Below are positions 15,617-26,590 of a stretch of 39,375 nt of DNA, piece after piece. This stretch comes from an uncultured Pelagibacteraceae bacterium (lineage in GTDB: Bacteria > Pseudomonadota > Alphaproteobacteria > Pelagibacterales > Pelagibacteraceae), in contig CACLLR010000006.1 in NCBI GenBank assembly GCA_902607805.1, positions 1 to 39,375 on the forward strand. Reading direction: 5' to 3'. The first letter of the stretch is position 1. Every line of letters starts with the position of its first letter. A program made the position numbers and the translations under genes. The notes beneath the pieces were generated by a model. It was not told the DNA's origin. It saw nothing but the letters and a program-made list of their open reading frames with translations, and searched no databases.

Positions 15617-16816
15617 ATGAATAAATTAAATTCTAAAAAAATACTATTAATAATTTGTGGTGGAATAGCTGCATATAAAAGCTTAGAAATAATAAGAATT
15701 TTTAAAAAAAAAGGTGCTTTGGTCAAAACTATAATGACAAAAAGTGCTAAAAAATTTGTAACGCCTTTATCTGTTACTTCTTTATCTCAAGAAAAAGTTT
15801 ATTCTGAATTGTTTGATTATAATAATGAAGCTGAAATGGATCATATTTCACTTTCTAGATGGGCTGATATAATTTTAATAGCGCCAGCAACAGCAAACAC
15901 GATTTCAAAGTTAAGTTATGGTTTGTCTGATGATTTAGCTTCAACTGTAGTTTTAGCTTCTAATAAGCCAATATTTATTGCACCAGCTATGAATGTAAGA
16001 ATGTGGGAACATCCAGCAAATAAGGAAAATTTATATAAATTAAAAAATTTTGGCTATCAAATAATAGGTCCTGATATAGGTGATATGGCTTGCGGAGAAT
16101 ATGGTGAAGGAAAAATGACAGAGCCAGATAATATAGTTAATTATTTAAATCATTATTTTAAAAAAATTATTAATAATAAAAAATTTAAAGCTTTAGTTAC
16201 TGCAGGACCAACGCATGAATATATTGACCCAGTAAGATTTATATCCAATAAATCAAGTGGAAAACAAGGTTATGAAATTGCAAAATCGTTAAAAAAAAAT
16301 GGAATAGAAACTACTTTAATTTCAGGTCCAACTATTTTAGATCCTATTCCTGGAGTAAATCTTATAAAAGTAAAATCAGCTAAAGAAATGTTTAACGAAA
16401 CTTTAAAAAATTTACCTGCAGATATAGCTATTTTTTCAGCAGCTGTAGCTGATTGGAAAGTAAAAAATGTAGAAAAAAATAAAATTAAAAAAAAAGATAA
16501 ACTAAATTTAAATTTAGAAAAAAATATAGATATTTTAAAACATATATCTAATCATAATTCACTTAGACCTAAAATAGTAATAGGTTTTGCTGCTGAAACA
16601 AACAATTTGGCTAATAACTCAAAAAAAAAATTACTAGAAAAAAATTGTGATTGGTTGATTTCAAACGATGTATCAGATCCTAAAATTGGATTTAATTCAG
16701 ATTATAATGAAGTTACAATTTTTTATAAAAATAAAAATCAAGAAAAAATTTCTAAAATAAAAAAATCTCTTTTAGCTGATAAAATTGTTGAAAGAGTAAT
16801 TTCTCAATTAAATTAA
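15617..16816 (+). CDS. coaBC: Bifunctional CoaBC (phosphopantothenoylcysteine decarboxylase/synthetase)
   Basis: This 399-residue fusion makes 4'-phosphopantetheine for coenzyme A. The N-terminal CoaC flavoprotein domain (to about 185) has GGIAAYKSLEIIR, the catalytic His in EMDHISLSRWAD near residue 76, APAMNVRMW, and the flexible Cys flap DMACGEYGEGKM near 158. The C-terminal CoaB domain begins ALVTAGPTHEYIDPVRFISN and has the nucleotide-binding SSGKQGYEIA and the AAVADWK motif near 275. Domain order and length are standard. dut follows after 4 bp, as in many Alphaproteobacteria. Confidence 0.97.
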   Translation: MNKLNSKKILLIICGGIAAYKSLEIIRIFKKKGALVKTIMTKSAKKFVTPLSVTSLSQEKVYSELFDYNNEAEMDHISLSRWADIILIAPATANTISKLSYGLSDDLASTVVLASNKPIFIAPAMNVRMWEHPANKENLYKLKNFGYQIIGPDIGDMACGEYGEGKMTEPDNIVNYLNHYFKKIINNKKFKALVTAGPTHEYIDPVRFISNKSSGKQGYEIAKSLKKNGIETTLISGPTILDPIPGVNLIKVKSAKEMFNETLKNLPADIAIFSAAVADWKVKNVEKNKIKKKDKLNLNLEKNIDILKHISNHNSLRPKIVIGFAAETNNLANNSKKKLLEKNCDWLISNDVSDPKIGFNSDYNEVTIFYKNKNQEKISKIKKSLLADKIVERVISQLN

Positions 16817-16820
16817 TTTA

Positions 16821-17258
16821 ATGATAAAAGTTTTGATAAAGAAGCTTGATTCAAACGCTAAATTGCCTTCTTACAAAACTGATGGTTCTTCGGGTATGGA
16901 TTTAATGGCTTTTACTAATAACGTAATTAAAATTGCTCCAAATAGTTCTGCATTAATACCAACAGGACTATCAGTAGCAATACCAAAAGATTGTGAGATT
17001 CAAATAAGACCACGTTCGGGTCTTGCAATAAATTCAAGCATTAGTGTTTTAAATACCCCTGGCACTATTGATAGTGATTATAGAGGTGAGTTAAAAGTAA
17101 TATTATTTAATCATGGTAAAAAAGAATTTGTTGTAAATCATAATGATAGAATAGCCCAGATGGTACTTATGCCAATTTTAAAAGTAGAATTTGAAGAAGT
17201 AAAAATTCTTCCTGAAACTTTTAGAGGAACCGGTGGATTTGGATCTACAGGTAAATGA
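16821..17258 (+). CDS. dut: dUTP diphosphatase
   Basis: This 145-residue trimeric dUTPase hydrolyses dUTP to dUMP, keeping uracil out of DNA and supplying thymidylate synthesis. All five family motifs are visible: GSSGMDLMA (I), PRSGLAI (II), LNTPGTIDSDYRGEL with the catalytic Asp (III), RIAQMVLMP (IV) and FRGTGGFGSTG (V, the C-terminal arm that closes on the substrate). Its stop overlaps the start of the ThiF-family gene by 4 bp (ATGA). Confidence 0.97.
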   Translation: MIKVLIKKLDSNAKLPSYKTDGSSGMDLMAFTNNVIKIAPNSSALIPTGLSVAIPKDCEIQIRPRSGLAINSSISVLNTPGTIDSDYRGELKVILFNHGKKEFVVNHNDRIAQMVLMPILKVEFEEVKILPETFRGTGGFGSTGK

Positions 17259-17997
17259 AAAAAAAACTAAATAAAAAAAATCTTGAAAGATATTCTCGTC
17301 AAATAATACTTAAAGATGTTGGAATAATTGGGCAAAAAGCAATAATAAATTCAAAAGTTTTAATAGTTGGCGTTGGTGGGCTAGGATGTCCTGTTGCCGA
17401 TTACTTATGTAGGTCTGGCGTTGGAACTATTGGAATTGTAGATTTTGATAAAATAAATTTATCTAATATTCAAAGACAAACATTATATGAAACTAAAGAT
17501 ATAAATAAATTTAAAGTGGATGTTCTAAAGAAAAAAATGAATCTAATTAATCCTCTTACAAAAGTAATTAAATATAATAAAAAAATTACAGAAAAAAATA
17601 TTAATAAAATTTTAAAAAAATTTGATATTATTGTTGATGGATCAGATAATTTTAAAACAAAATTTTTATTAAACACATTTTCAATTAAATACAAAAAAGT
17701 ATTAATTGTAGGTGCAATTAGCAAATTTGATGGTCATGTATTTACATTTAATTTTAATAATAAAAAAGTTCCATGTTTAAAATGTTTTTACCAGTTAGAA
17801 CCTTCTGATGAAATATTGAATTGCGATCAAGAAGGAATTTTAGGACCAGTTGCAGGTATTGTTGGAAATATACAATCAAACGAAGTTCTAAAAAAAATAT
17901 TAAATATTGGAAAAGACCTTAGTGGTTCAATTTTAATAATCAATCTTAAAAATCTAAAATTTAGAAAAGTTAGTTTTAATAAAAAAAAAAATTGTAT

Positions 17998-18010
<13 letters not shown>
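17255..18010 (+). CDS. ThiF/MoeB/HesA-family E1-like adenylyltransferase
   Basis: This 251-residue enzyme of the E1 superfamily adenylates the C-terminal Gly of a ubiquitin-fold sulfur carrier (ThiS or MoaD). It opens RYSRQIILKDVGIIGQ; the nucleotide loop is VGVGGLGCPVADYL near residue 38, with DFDKINLSNIQRQ near 62. DGSDNFKTKFLLN near 128 is diagnostic, and the likely catalytic Cys is in LNCDQEGILGPV near 195. The CLKC pair near 178 and the terminal CIC pair could form the zinc site. Whether it serves thiamine or molybdopterin cannot be told here; no thiS or moaD is adjacent. Confidence 0.9.
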
Positions 18011-20669
<2,659 letters not shown>

Positions 20670-20673
20670 TTAA

Positions 20674-20700
20674 TTTATAATGATTCTAAATAAGTGTCAA
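20674..20700 (-). promoter_or_regulatory. katG promoter overlapped by a Fur/Irr-like operator
   Basis: On the minus strand TTGACA (plus 20695-20700) is followed by a 15-bp spacer and TATAAA (plus 20674-20679). This is a perfect -35 with slightly short spacing, and the -10 ends 11 bp before the ATG codon. Inside it lies the 17-bp dyad TTTATAA-TGA-TTCTAAA (plus strand, 20674-20690), one base off TTTAGAA-N3-TTCTAAA. A protein bound there would cover the -10 and spacer, so repression is the simplest reading. Confidence 0.6.
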
Positions 20701-20725
20701 TATAACAGAATCTTCCTATTATAAT

Positions 20726-20745
20726 TTTAATTTAATTTAATTTAA
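20726..20745. repeat. Pentamer tandem repeat, (TTTAA)x4
   Basis: Four exact copies of TTTAA followed by a T-run lie between irr and katG. Shorter runs of the same pentamer occur upstream of dnaA and at the deacetylase stop. It is probably simple-sequence AT filler, though slippage here could vary the spacing. Confidence 0.6.
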
Positions 20746-20765
20746 TTTTTTTCTATTATTTGAGA

Positions 20766-21170
20766 TTAGTTACTATTTTCGATTTTAACTAGAACTTCTA
20801 TAGATTTAATTTTTTTCCCTGGAATATTTTTTTTAATTTTTACTTTTTCAACATCTTTATTATGTAGGTCAATCAGCTCATTGGTACTTTCATTGAAAAA
20901 ATGATGATGATTTGAGACATTTGTATCGTAATAACTTTTATCACTATTTATTGAAATTTCTTTTAAATATCCCTTTTTTTTAAAGGCATTAACAGTATTG
21001 TAAATTGTAGCAAGGGAAATTTTTTTGTTTAAAAATTTAGATAAATCATAAATAGTAAAGTGAAAAGTTTTATCTCTATTAAATAATACTTTGCAAATTT
21101 CAATTCTTTGAGCAGTAGCTTTTAATCCTGAAGATCTTAATTTTTGTATAAAACTATCGTTATTGTTCAT
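20766..21170 (-). CDS. Fur-family transcriptional regulator, Irr-like
   Basis: This is a 134-residue Fur-superfamily repressor. The winged-helix half has LRSSGLKATAQRIEICKVLF and the recognition helix ISLATIYNTVNAFKKKGYLKE near residues 51-70. The second half has SNHHHFFNESTNELIDL near 90, with a run of three His. No CxxC structural zinc pair is present. An HHH run with missing Cys pairs is typical of Irr, the haem-responsive iron regulator of Alphaproteobacteria, and irr placed divergently from fabA-fabB-fabI is the Rhizobiales arrangement. A peroxide-sensing PerR-like role is the main alternative, given katG directly downstream. The shared spacer with fabA holds a candidate operator. Confidence 0.82.
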   Translation of the reverse strand: MNNNDSFIQKLRSSGLKATAQRIEICKVLFNRDKTFHFTIYDLSKFLNKKISLATIYNTVNAFKKKGYLKEISINSDKSYYDTNVSNHHHFFNESTNELIDLHNKDVEKVKIKKNIPGKKIKSIEVLVKIENSN

Positions 21171-21182
21171 TTTTTTGCCTAA

Positions 21183-21199
21183 TTTATAACAATTATAGA
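21183..21199. promoter_or_regulatory. Candidate operator in the irr-fabA divergent spacer
   Basis: TTTATAA-CAA-TTATAGA is a 7-3-7 dyad with six of seven mirrored positions and the same layout as the katG dyad. It covers a minus-strand TATAAT (plus 21192-21197), a possible -10 of irr, and lies near the -35 position for a plus-strand TATAAT at 21212-21217, a possible -10 of fabA. One bound dimer could therefore control both directions. Confidence 0.4.
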
Positions 21200-21249
21200 G
21201 AATTTATATATTATAATTATTACAAATAAAGTATTTTGGTTATAAATTT

Positions 21250-21753
21250 ATGGAGAAAAAATCATCATATAATTATAAAGATCTTATTAAATGTGCTAAT
21301 GGAGGACTTTTTGGGCCTGGAAACGCTAAGCTACCATTACCTCCGATGCTGATGTTTGACAGAATCACTGAAATTAGCGAAAACAAAGGAACTTTAAAAA
21401 AAGGATTATTAAAAGCAGAATTGGATATAAAAGATGAACTTTGGTTTTTTGATTGTCATTTTAAGGAAGATCCAGTAATGCCAGGTTGTCTAGGTTTAGA
21501 TGCCATGTGGCAATTAGTTGGTTTTTTTCTAGGTTGGCTAGGAAATCCAGGTAGAGGTAGAGCTTTAGGAGTAGGTTCTGTAAAATTTACTGGAGAAGTT
21601 TTGAAAAGTATAAAAATTGCATCTTATGAAATTGAAATGAAAAGAGTTCTAATTAAAGAAGGAACTGCTGTTGGGTTGGCTAATGGAATATTAAAAGCGG
21701 ATGGTAAAAAAATTTATTCAGCTGAAAATTTAAAAGTAGGATTATTTAAATAA
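21250..21753 (+). CDS. fabA: 3-hydroxydecanoyl-ACP dehydratase/isomerase
   Basis: This 167-residue hot-dog-fold enzyme dehydrates 3-hydroxydecanoyl-ACP and isomerises trans-2 to cis-3-decenoyl-ACP, the entry point to unsaturated fatty acids. Catalytic H70 ([14 protein letters not shown]) and D84 (CLGLDAMWQ) sit at the same residue numbers as in E. coli. [12 protein letters not shown] and VKFTGEV are also conserved. It is the first gene of fabA-fabB-fabI: fabB starts on the next base after its stop. Its upstream spacer is shared with irr. Confidence 0.97.
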   Translation: MEKKSSYNYKDLIKCANGGLFGPGNAKLPLPPMLMFDRITEISENKGTLKKGLLKAELDIKDELWFFDCHFKEDPVMPGCLGLDAMWQLVGFFLGWLGNPGRGRALGVGSVKFTGEVLKSIKIASYEIEMKRVLIKEGTAVGLANGILKADGKKIYSAENLKVGLFK

Positions 21754-22965
21754 ATGAAAAGAGTAGTTGTTACCGGTATTGGTATAGTTTCTTGTTTAGG
21801 AAATAATCAAGAAGAAGTCTTGGATTCTTTAATCAATTCAAAATCTGGAATAACTTTTTCAGAAGAATATAAAGAATATAATCTAAAGAGTCACGTTCAT
21901 GGTTTACCAAAGATTTCTTTAGATGATTATGTAGATAGAAAAATAATCAGATTTATGGGTAAAGGTTCTGCATATAATTATGTTGCAATGAAAGAAGCGG
22001 TAAAAGATTCAGGTCTTGAAGAAAAAGAAGTTAGCAATATTTCTACAGGAATGGTAATGGGCTCAGGAGGTCCATCGATTGAAAATGTTATTCTTGCTGC
22101 GGACAAAACAAGAGAAAAAAATCCAAAAAAAATGGGACCATTTATAGTTCCAAGAACAATGGCAAGTACAGCATCAGCAACTTTAGCAGTACCATTTAAA
22201 ATAAAAGGTGTAAATTATACAATAAGTTCAGCTTGTGCAACAAGTGGACATTGCATAGGGAATGCAATGGAGTTAATTTTATTAGGAAAACAAAATATTG
22301 TATTTGCTGGAGGAAGTGATGAAGTACATTTTGCTATGACGGCTATGTTTGATTCTATGACAGCTCTGTCTTCTAAATATAATGATAAACCTGAAACAGC
22401 ATCAAGACCTTATGACAAAACTAGAGATGGTTTTGTTATATCTGGTGGAGGAGGAGTTTTAGTTCTTGAAGAATATGAACATGCTAAAGCGAGAGGTGCA
22501 AAAATTTATGCAGAACTTACTGGATATGGAGCAACTTCTGATGGTTATGATATGGTTGCACCCTCAGGAGAAGGAGCAACAAGATGTATGCAAATGGCAC
22601 TAAAATCAAGTAAAAATAAAATTGATTATATAAATACTCATGGAACATCTACACCAGTAGGAGATATTACTGAATTAAAAGCACTAGGAGAAGTTTTTAA
22701 TGATTACATTCCAAAAATAAGTTCAACTAAATCATTATCTGGACATTCTTTAGGAGCTACTTCAGTGCATGAGGCGGTATATAGTTTAATAATGATGAAA
22801 AATAACTTTATATCAGCTTCTATAAATATAACAGATATGGATGATGAAGCAAAAAAATATCCAATAGTTACAAAAGTTGAAAAAGATGTTGCTGTAAATT
22901 CTGTAATGTCTAATAGTTTTGGATTTGGTGGAACTAATGCAACTTTAGTTTTTGAAAAGGTTTAA
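21754..22965 (+). CDS. fabB: 3-oxoacyl-ACP synthase I
   Basis: This 403-residue condensing enzyme of the thiolase fold elongates the cis-3-decenoyl-ACP made by FabA. The Cys-His-His triad is C161 in SSACATSGHCIGNAMEL, a His in NTHGTSTPVGD near residue 292, and a His in KSLSGHSLGATS near 326. NSFGFGGTNATLVF closes the protein as usual. It abuts fabA without a gap and precedes fabI by 3 bp, so all three are one translational unit. Confidence 0.97.
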   Translation: MKRVVVTGIGIVSCLGNNQEEVLDSLINSKSGITFSEEYKEYNLKSHVHGLPKISLDDYVDRKIIRFMGKGSAYNYVAMKEAVKDSGLEEKEVSNISTGMVMGSGGPSIENVILAADKTREKNPKKMGPFIVPRTMASTASATLAVPFKIKGVNYTISSACATSGHCIGNAMELILLGKQNIVFAGGSDEVHFAMTAMFDSMTALSSKYNDKPETASRPYDKTRDGFVISGGGGVLVLEEYEHAKARGAKIYAELTGYGATSDGYDMVAPSGEGATRCMQMALKSSKNKIDYINTHGTSTPVGDITELKALGEVFNDYIPKISSTKSLSGHSLGATSVHEAVYSLIMMKNNFISASINITDMDDEAKKYPIVTKVEKDVAVNSVMSNSFGFGGTNATLVFEKV

Positions 22966-22968
22966 TTT

Positions 22969-23754
22969 ATGAGCTTAATGAAGGGTAAAAAAGGATTAAT
23001 CATGGGTGTTGCTAATGAAAGATCTATCGCATGGGGTATTTCACAAAAACTTGCAGAAGCTGGAGCTGAACTAGCTTTTACTTATCTTGGAGATGCTTTA
23101 AAAAAAAGAGTTATTCCTTTAGCAGAAAAATTAAATTCAAATGTAACATTTAGTTGTGATGTTGAAAAAAAAGATGAAGTAATAAAACTTTTTGAAGACA
23201 TAAAATCAAAATGGGGTCAAATTGATTTTGTTGTTCATGCAGTCGCCTTTTCAGACAAATCAGAATTATCAGGTGAATATTTAAATACTACTAGGGAAAA
23301 TTTTTTAAGAAGTATGCTAATTTCATGCTTTTCATTTACTGAAGTTGCAAAAGAAGCTTCCAAAGTAATGAATAAAGGAGGAAGTATGCTTACATTAACC
23401 TACGAGTCTAACAAAGCTATTCCAAATTACAATGTGATGGGAGTTTGTAAATCTGCACTTGAGGCAAGTGTTAAATATCTGGCTAGAGATTTAGGGTCAA
23501 AAGGAATTAGAGTTAATGCAATAAGTGCTGGTCCAATTAAAACTTTAGCCGCATCTGCAATTGGAGATGCAAAATTTCTTTATAAATGGAACGAGGATCA
23601 TTCTTTCTTAAAGAGAAATGTAGACATTCATGATGTTGGAAACTCTGCTTTATATTTATTAAGCGATCTTGCAGGTGGTGTTACAGGTGAAATTCATTAT
23701 GTAGATGCTGGTTACAATAAAGTAGGAATGCCTGATCCAAAAAATATAACTTAA
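22969..23754 (+). CDS. fabI: Enoyl-ACP reductase (NADH)
   Basis: This 261-residue short-chain dehydrogenase completes each round of fatty-acid elongation. The NAD-binding opening is LIMGVANERSIAWGIS near residues 10-25. The catalytic Tyr-x6-Lys is in NYNVMGVCKSALEA near 155, and VNAISAGPIKTLAASAIG near 183 is the substrate loop typical of FabI, not FabG. It is the last recognised gene of the fab operon. A 37-residue basic ORF follows after 4 bp. Confidence 0.97.
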   Translation: MSLMKGKKGLIMGVANERSIAWGISQKLAEAGAELAFTYLGDALKKRVIPLAEKLNSNVTFSCDVEKKDEVIKLFEDIKSKWGQIDFVVHAVAFSDKSELSGEYLNTTRENFLRSMLISCFSFTEVAKEASKVMNKGGSMLTLTYESNKAIPNYNVMGVCKSALEASVKYLARDLGSKGIRVNAISAGPIKTLAASAIGDAKFLYKWNEDHSFLKRNVDIHDVGNSALYLLSDLAGGVTGEIHYVDAGYNKVGMPDPKNIT

Positions 23755-23758
23755 TTTT

Positions 23759-23872
23759 ATGTCTAAAAGATACAGTGGTAAATCTTTTAAAGATGCAAGT
23801 GTTATGAAAAAAGCAAAACTTTCCTTTAAAGAAAAGAGAAAACTAAAAAGAGAAAAAAAAAAGAATAAATAA
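23759..23872 (+). CDS. Very small, highly basic protein (37 aa), unknown
   Basis: ATG 23759 to TAA 23870-23872 encodes 37 residues starting MSKRYSGKSFKDASVMKKAK. Seventeen of the 37 are Lys or Arg, mostly in the C-terminal half (KEKRKLKREKKKNK). There is no Cys, no signal peptide and no membrane segment. It lies 4 bp after fabI with no terminator between, so it should be on the fab transcript. The composition suggests binding to RNA, DNA or the ribosome, but in an A-rich genome a chance ORF of this kind is possible. I do not recognise a family. Confidence 0.45.
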   Translation: MSKRYSGKSFKDASVMKKAKLSFKEKRKLKREKKKNK

Positions 23873-23880
23873 AGTTAATA

Positions 23881-24021
23881 TTGGTTTGGTTTGTAGTTTG
23901 TATTATATTTTATTTTGTTCAATTGCTTTTGGGGAATTCAGGACATGCACTAGAAGTATTTGCAGTCTTAAGCGCAATAGCTATCTTTCTAATTAGTAAA
24001 ATTAAATATAAAATTAAGTAA
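23881..24021 (+). CDS. Candidate small membrane protein (46 aa, TTG start)
   Basis: From TTG 23881 to TAA 24019-24021 the frame encodes 46 residues: a hydrophobic segment (VWFVVCIIFYFVQLLLG), a short polar turn NSGHALE, a second hydrophobic segment (VFAVLSAIAIFLIS) and a basic tail KIKYKIK. That is the layout of a two-helix hairpin with a cytoplasmic positive end. No ATG is available. It is 8 bp after the small basic ORF, and its stop codon directly abuts the stop of the converging 74-residue gene, which argues it is a real gene filling the space. Function unknown. Confidence 0.5.
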   Translation: MVWFVVCIIFYFVQLLLGNSGHALEVFAVLSAIAIFLISKIKYKIK

Positions 24022-24246
24022 TCAGCAACAGCTACAACTTTTTCTTTGTTTGTTTTTTAATTTGCTATCAGTTTTTAATTCTTCTAATTCTTTTTTGCTC
24101 TCTTCATTAGCTTTTTTTTCTTTTAAAATTTTATCTTCAAAGTAAGCATAGAGTGAAGAGAAACCAAGCTTTGATGCTTTTTTCTCCTCATAATTTCTTC
24201 TACCTTTTAGATTTTCAATTATTTGAATTATTTCTTGATTTTGCAT
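24022..24246 (-). CDS. Conserved-looking hypothetical protein (74 aa) with C-terminal CSCC
   Basis: This is a 74-residue, charged, probably helical protein: MQNQEIIQIIENLKGRRNYEEKK-like start, FSSLYAYFEDKILKE in the middle, then a Lys/Glu-rich stretch compatible with a coiled coil (about residues 42-66). It ends QRKSCSCC; the only three cysteines are within the last four residues. Such a tail could bind a metal or Fe-S cluster, or form disulfides. It lies 11 bp after pnp on the same strand and is likely the last gene of the infB-pnp transcript. I do not recognise the family. Confidence 0.65.
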   Translation of the reverse strand: MQNQEIIQIIENLKGRRNYEEKKASKLGFSSLYAYFEDKILKEKKANEESKKELEELKTDSKLKNKQRKSCSCC

Positions 24247-24257
24247 AATATTTTAAA

Positions 24258-26330
24258 CTAAACTACTGCCTGTTTGATAGAAAGCTTTACTTTACCTCTA
24301 TCAAAGCCAATAACTTTAACCTTAACTTCATCACCTTCTTTGACAACATCAGTTACCTTAGCAACTCTTTTATCTGCAAGTTCAGAAATATGAACTAGAC
24401 CATCTTGTTTTCCAAGAAAGTTAACAAATGCTCCAAATTCCATAATTTTCATAACTTTTCCCTTATAAATTTTATTTAATTCAGCTTTAGCAGTAAGATC
24501 TTTGATAAATTGAAGTGCAATATTTCTAGATTCTTCATCTGGTGCTGCAACTGTTACAACTCCTTCATCATTAACATCTACTTTAGCGCCTGATTTTTCA
24601 ACTATTTCTCTTATTGTTGCTCCACCTTTTCCAATAACCGTAGCAATATCTTTTTTATCTACAGTTATTTTTTCCATTTTCGGAGTGTGTTTACCAACGC
24701 CATCTCTTGATTTATCTAAAGCTTTATTCATTTCACCTAAGATGTGAATTCTCCCATCCTTAGCTTGTTTTAGAGCTTGCTCCATTATTTCAAATGTAAT
24801 TCCAGTAATCTTTATATCCATTTGAAGAGATGTAATTCCATCTTTTGTTCCAGCAACTTTAAAATCCATATCACCTAGATGATCCTCATCTCCAAGAATG
24901 TCTGATAGCACACTAAAGTCATCACCTTCTTTAATCAATCCCATAGCAATACCAGCAACTGGTTCTTTTATAGGAACACCAGCATCCATAAGAGCTAAAG
25001 AGGTTCCACAAACTGTTGCCATAGAAGATGATCCATTTGACTCTGTTATTTCTGAAACTATTCTAAATGTGTAAGGGAAACTTTCTTTTGAAGGTAAAGA
25101 TGAGTTAATCGCTCTCCATGCAAGTTTTCCATGTCCAATTTCTCTTCTTCCAGTTCCAATTCTTCCAGTTTCACCAACTGAAAATGGAGGAAAATTATAA
25201 TGAAGCATAAACCTTTGTCTTTGAAGACCTTCTAGACTTTCAATTCTCTGCTCATCATCAGAGGTTCCTAATGTAGTTGTTACAATTGCTTGAGTTTCGC
25301 CTCTTGTAAATAATGCAGAACCATGAGTTCTTGGCAAAATTCCAACTTCACACATAATTGGTCTTACATCTGATAGTCCTCTTCCATCAATTCTATTTTT
25401 ATTTTTTAAAATATCTGTTCGTACTATTCTTTTTTCTAAATTTTTAAGCTCAGAGTTAACATCTAAATCTGTAAAATTTTCATTTTCTTCAAATAGTTTT
25501 TTAGCTTTGTCTGTTATTTCAGAAATCAAGTTTGATCTTTCTTGTTTATCTCTGATTGAAAATGCTTTTTTTAATTCTTCTGTAAATTCATCTTCAATTT
25601 TTTTCTTAACTTCTGAAAGATCTTTTTTTTCTACAACCCAGTCAGGTTTTTTACATTCTGCAGCAAGTTCTTCAATCATATCAATTACTGGAACAAAACC
25701 TTCATGGCCAAATTTAACTGCATTTAACATTTCTTCTTCGGTTAATCCGCTTGTTTCAGATTCAACCATTAAAACTGCATCTTTCGTACCTGCCACAACA
25801 AGATCTAATTTTGATTTTTCTAAATCTTTTTTTGAAGGATTAAGAACATACTTTCCATCAATAAAACCTACTCTAGATGCTCCTACTGGACCCATAAATG
25901 GCATTCCTGATATAGCTAAAGCAGCTGAAGAGGCAATAATTGATAAAATATCTGCTTCATTTTCTTTGTCGTATGAAATTACAGTCGGTAACAACTGAAC
26001 TTCATTTCTAAATTCATCTGGAAATAAAGGTCTTATAGGTCTATCAATTAGTCTTGAGATAAGTGTTTCGCTCTCAGTTGGTCTTGCTTCTCTTTTAAAA
26101 TATCCACCTGGAATTTTTCCAGCGGCGTAATATTTTTCTTGGTAATTCACTGATAAAGGAAAATAATCTACCTCAGGATTAACTTTTTTTGCTCCAACAA
26201 CAGTTGCCATTACAACAGTTTCACCACATTTAGCAATTATGGCACCATCAGCTTGTCTAGCAATTTTTCCAGTTTCTAAACTTATTTTTTTTCCATCTAC
26301 TTCAACTTCTTTTTTAAATATTTTAAACAT
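24258..26330 (-). CDS. pnp: Polyribonucleotide nucleotidyltransferase (PNPase)
   Basis: This 690-residue 3'-5' phosphorolytic exoribonuclease is part of RNA decay. Two RNase PH domains flank an all-helical linker: [29 protein letters not shown] in the first, and [29 protein letters not shown] and the catalytic DxxxxD ([14 protein letters not shown] near residue 480) in the second. A KH domain follows ([12 protein letters not shown] near 565), then an S1 domain ([26 protein letters not shown] near 625). Length is slightly short but complete. Its ATG directly abuts the rpsO stop, so the usual rpsO-pnp pair is kept with zero spacing. Confidence 0.98.
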   Translation of the reverse strand: MFKIFKKEVEVDGKKISLETGKIARQADGAIIAKCGETVVMATVVGAKKVNPEVDYFPLSVNYQEKYYAAGKIPGGYFKREARPTESETLISRLIDRPIRPLFPDEFRNEVQLLPTVISYDKENEADILSIIASSAALAISGMPFMGPVGASRVGFIDGKYVLNPSKKDLEKSKLDLVVAGTKDAVLMVESETSGLTEEEMLNAVKFGHEGFVPVIDMIEELAAECKKPDWVVEKKDLSEVKKKIEDEFTEELKKAFSIRDKQERSNLISEITDKAKKLFEENENFTDLDVNSELKNLEKRIVRTDILKNKNRIDGRGLSDVRPIMCEVGILPRTHGSALFTRGETQAIVTTTLGTSDDEQRIESLEGLQRQRFMLHYNFPPFSVGETGRIGTGRREIGHGKLAWRAINSSLPSKESFPYTFRIVSEITESNGSSSMATVCGTSLALMDAGVPIKEPVAGIAMGLIKEGDDFSVLSDILGDEDHLGDMDFKVAGTKDGITSLQMDIKITGITFEIMEQALKQAKDGRIHILGEMNKALDKSRDGVGKHTPKMEKITVDKKDIATVIGKGGATIREIVEKSGAKVDVNDEGVVTVAAPDEESRNIALQFIKDLTAKAELNKIYKGKVMKIMEFGAFVNFLGKQDGLVHISELADKRVAKVTDVVKEGDEVKVKVIGFDRGKVKLSIKQAVV

Positions 26331-26579
26331 TTACTTCCTTAAATTTAATTTTGATATTACTTCTTTATAAGAATCAATTTTATTTTTTTTCAAATAATCT
26401 AGTAATTTTTTTCTTTTATTTACCGCTTTTAACAAACCAACAGATGAATGTTTATCTTTCTTAAATTTTTTTATATGTTGAGACAAATTTTCTATTTTAT
26501 CTGTTAAGTGCGCCACTTGTACTTCTGAAGATCCCGTGTCTTTCTCGTGTAAGGCTAGATCTTTTACTTTTTTTTTCAT
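26331..26579 (-). CDS. rpsO: 30S ribosomal protein S15
   Basis: This 82-residue protein binds 16S rRNA and nucleates the platform. DTGSSEVQVAHLTDKIENLSQHIKKF and GLLKAVNKRKKLLDYLKK are the conserved core. It is about 7 residues shorter than the usual 88-89, all at the N-terminus (MKKKVKDLALHEKDTGS). pnp starts on the next base. rbfA ends 11 bp upstream; truB, which usually lies between rbfA and rpsO, is absent. Confidence 0.96.
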   Translation of the reverse strand: MKKKVKDLALHEKDTGSSEVQVAHLTDKIENLSQHIKKFKKDKHSSVGLLKAVNKRKKLLDYLKKNKIDSYKEVISKLNLRK

Positions 26580-26590
26580 TTTTTTCCTTA

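Noticed and set aside
25507..25998. 163-residue plus-strand ORF opposite pnp
   Set aside because: It is antisense to a highly conserved part of pnp; its composition is that of reverse-complemented AT-rich coding DNA and no family is recognisable.
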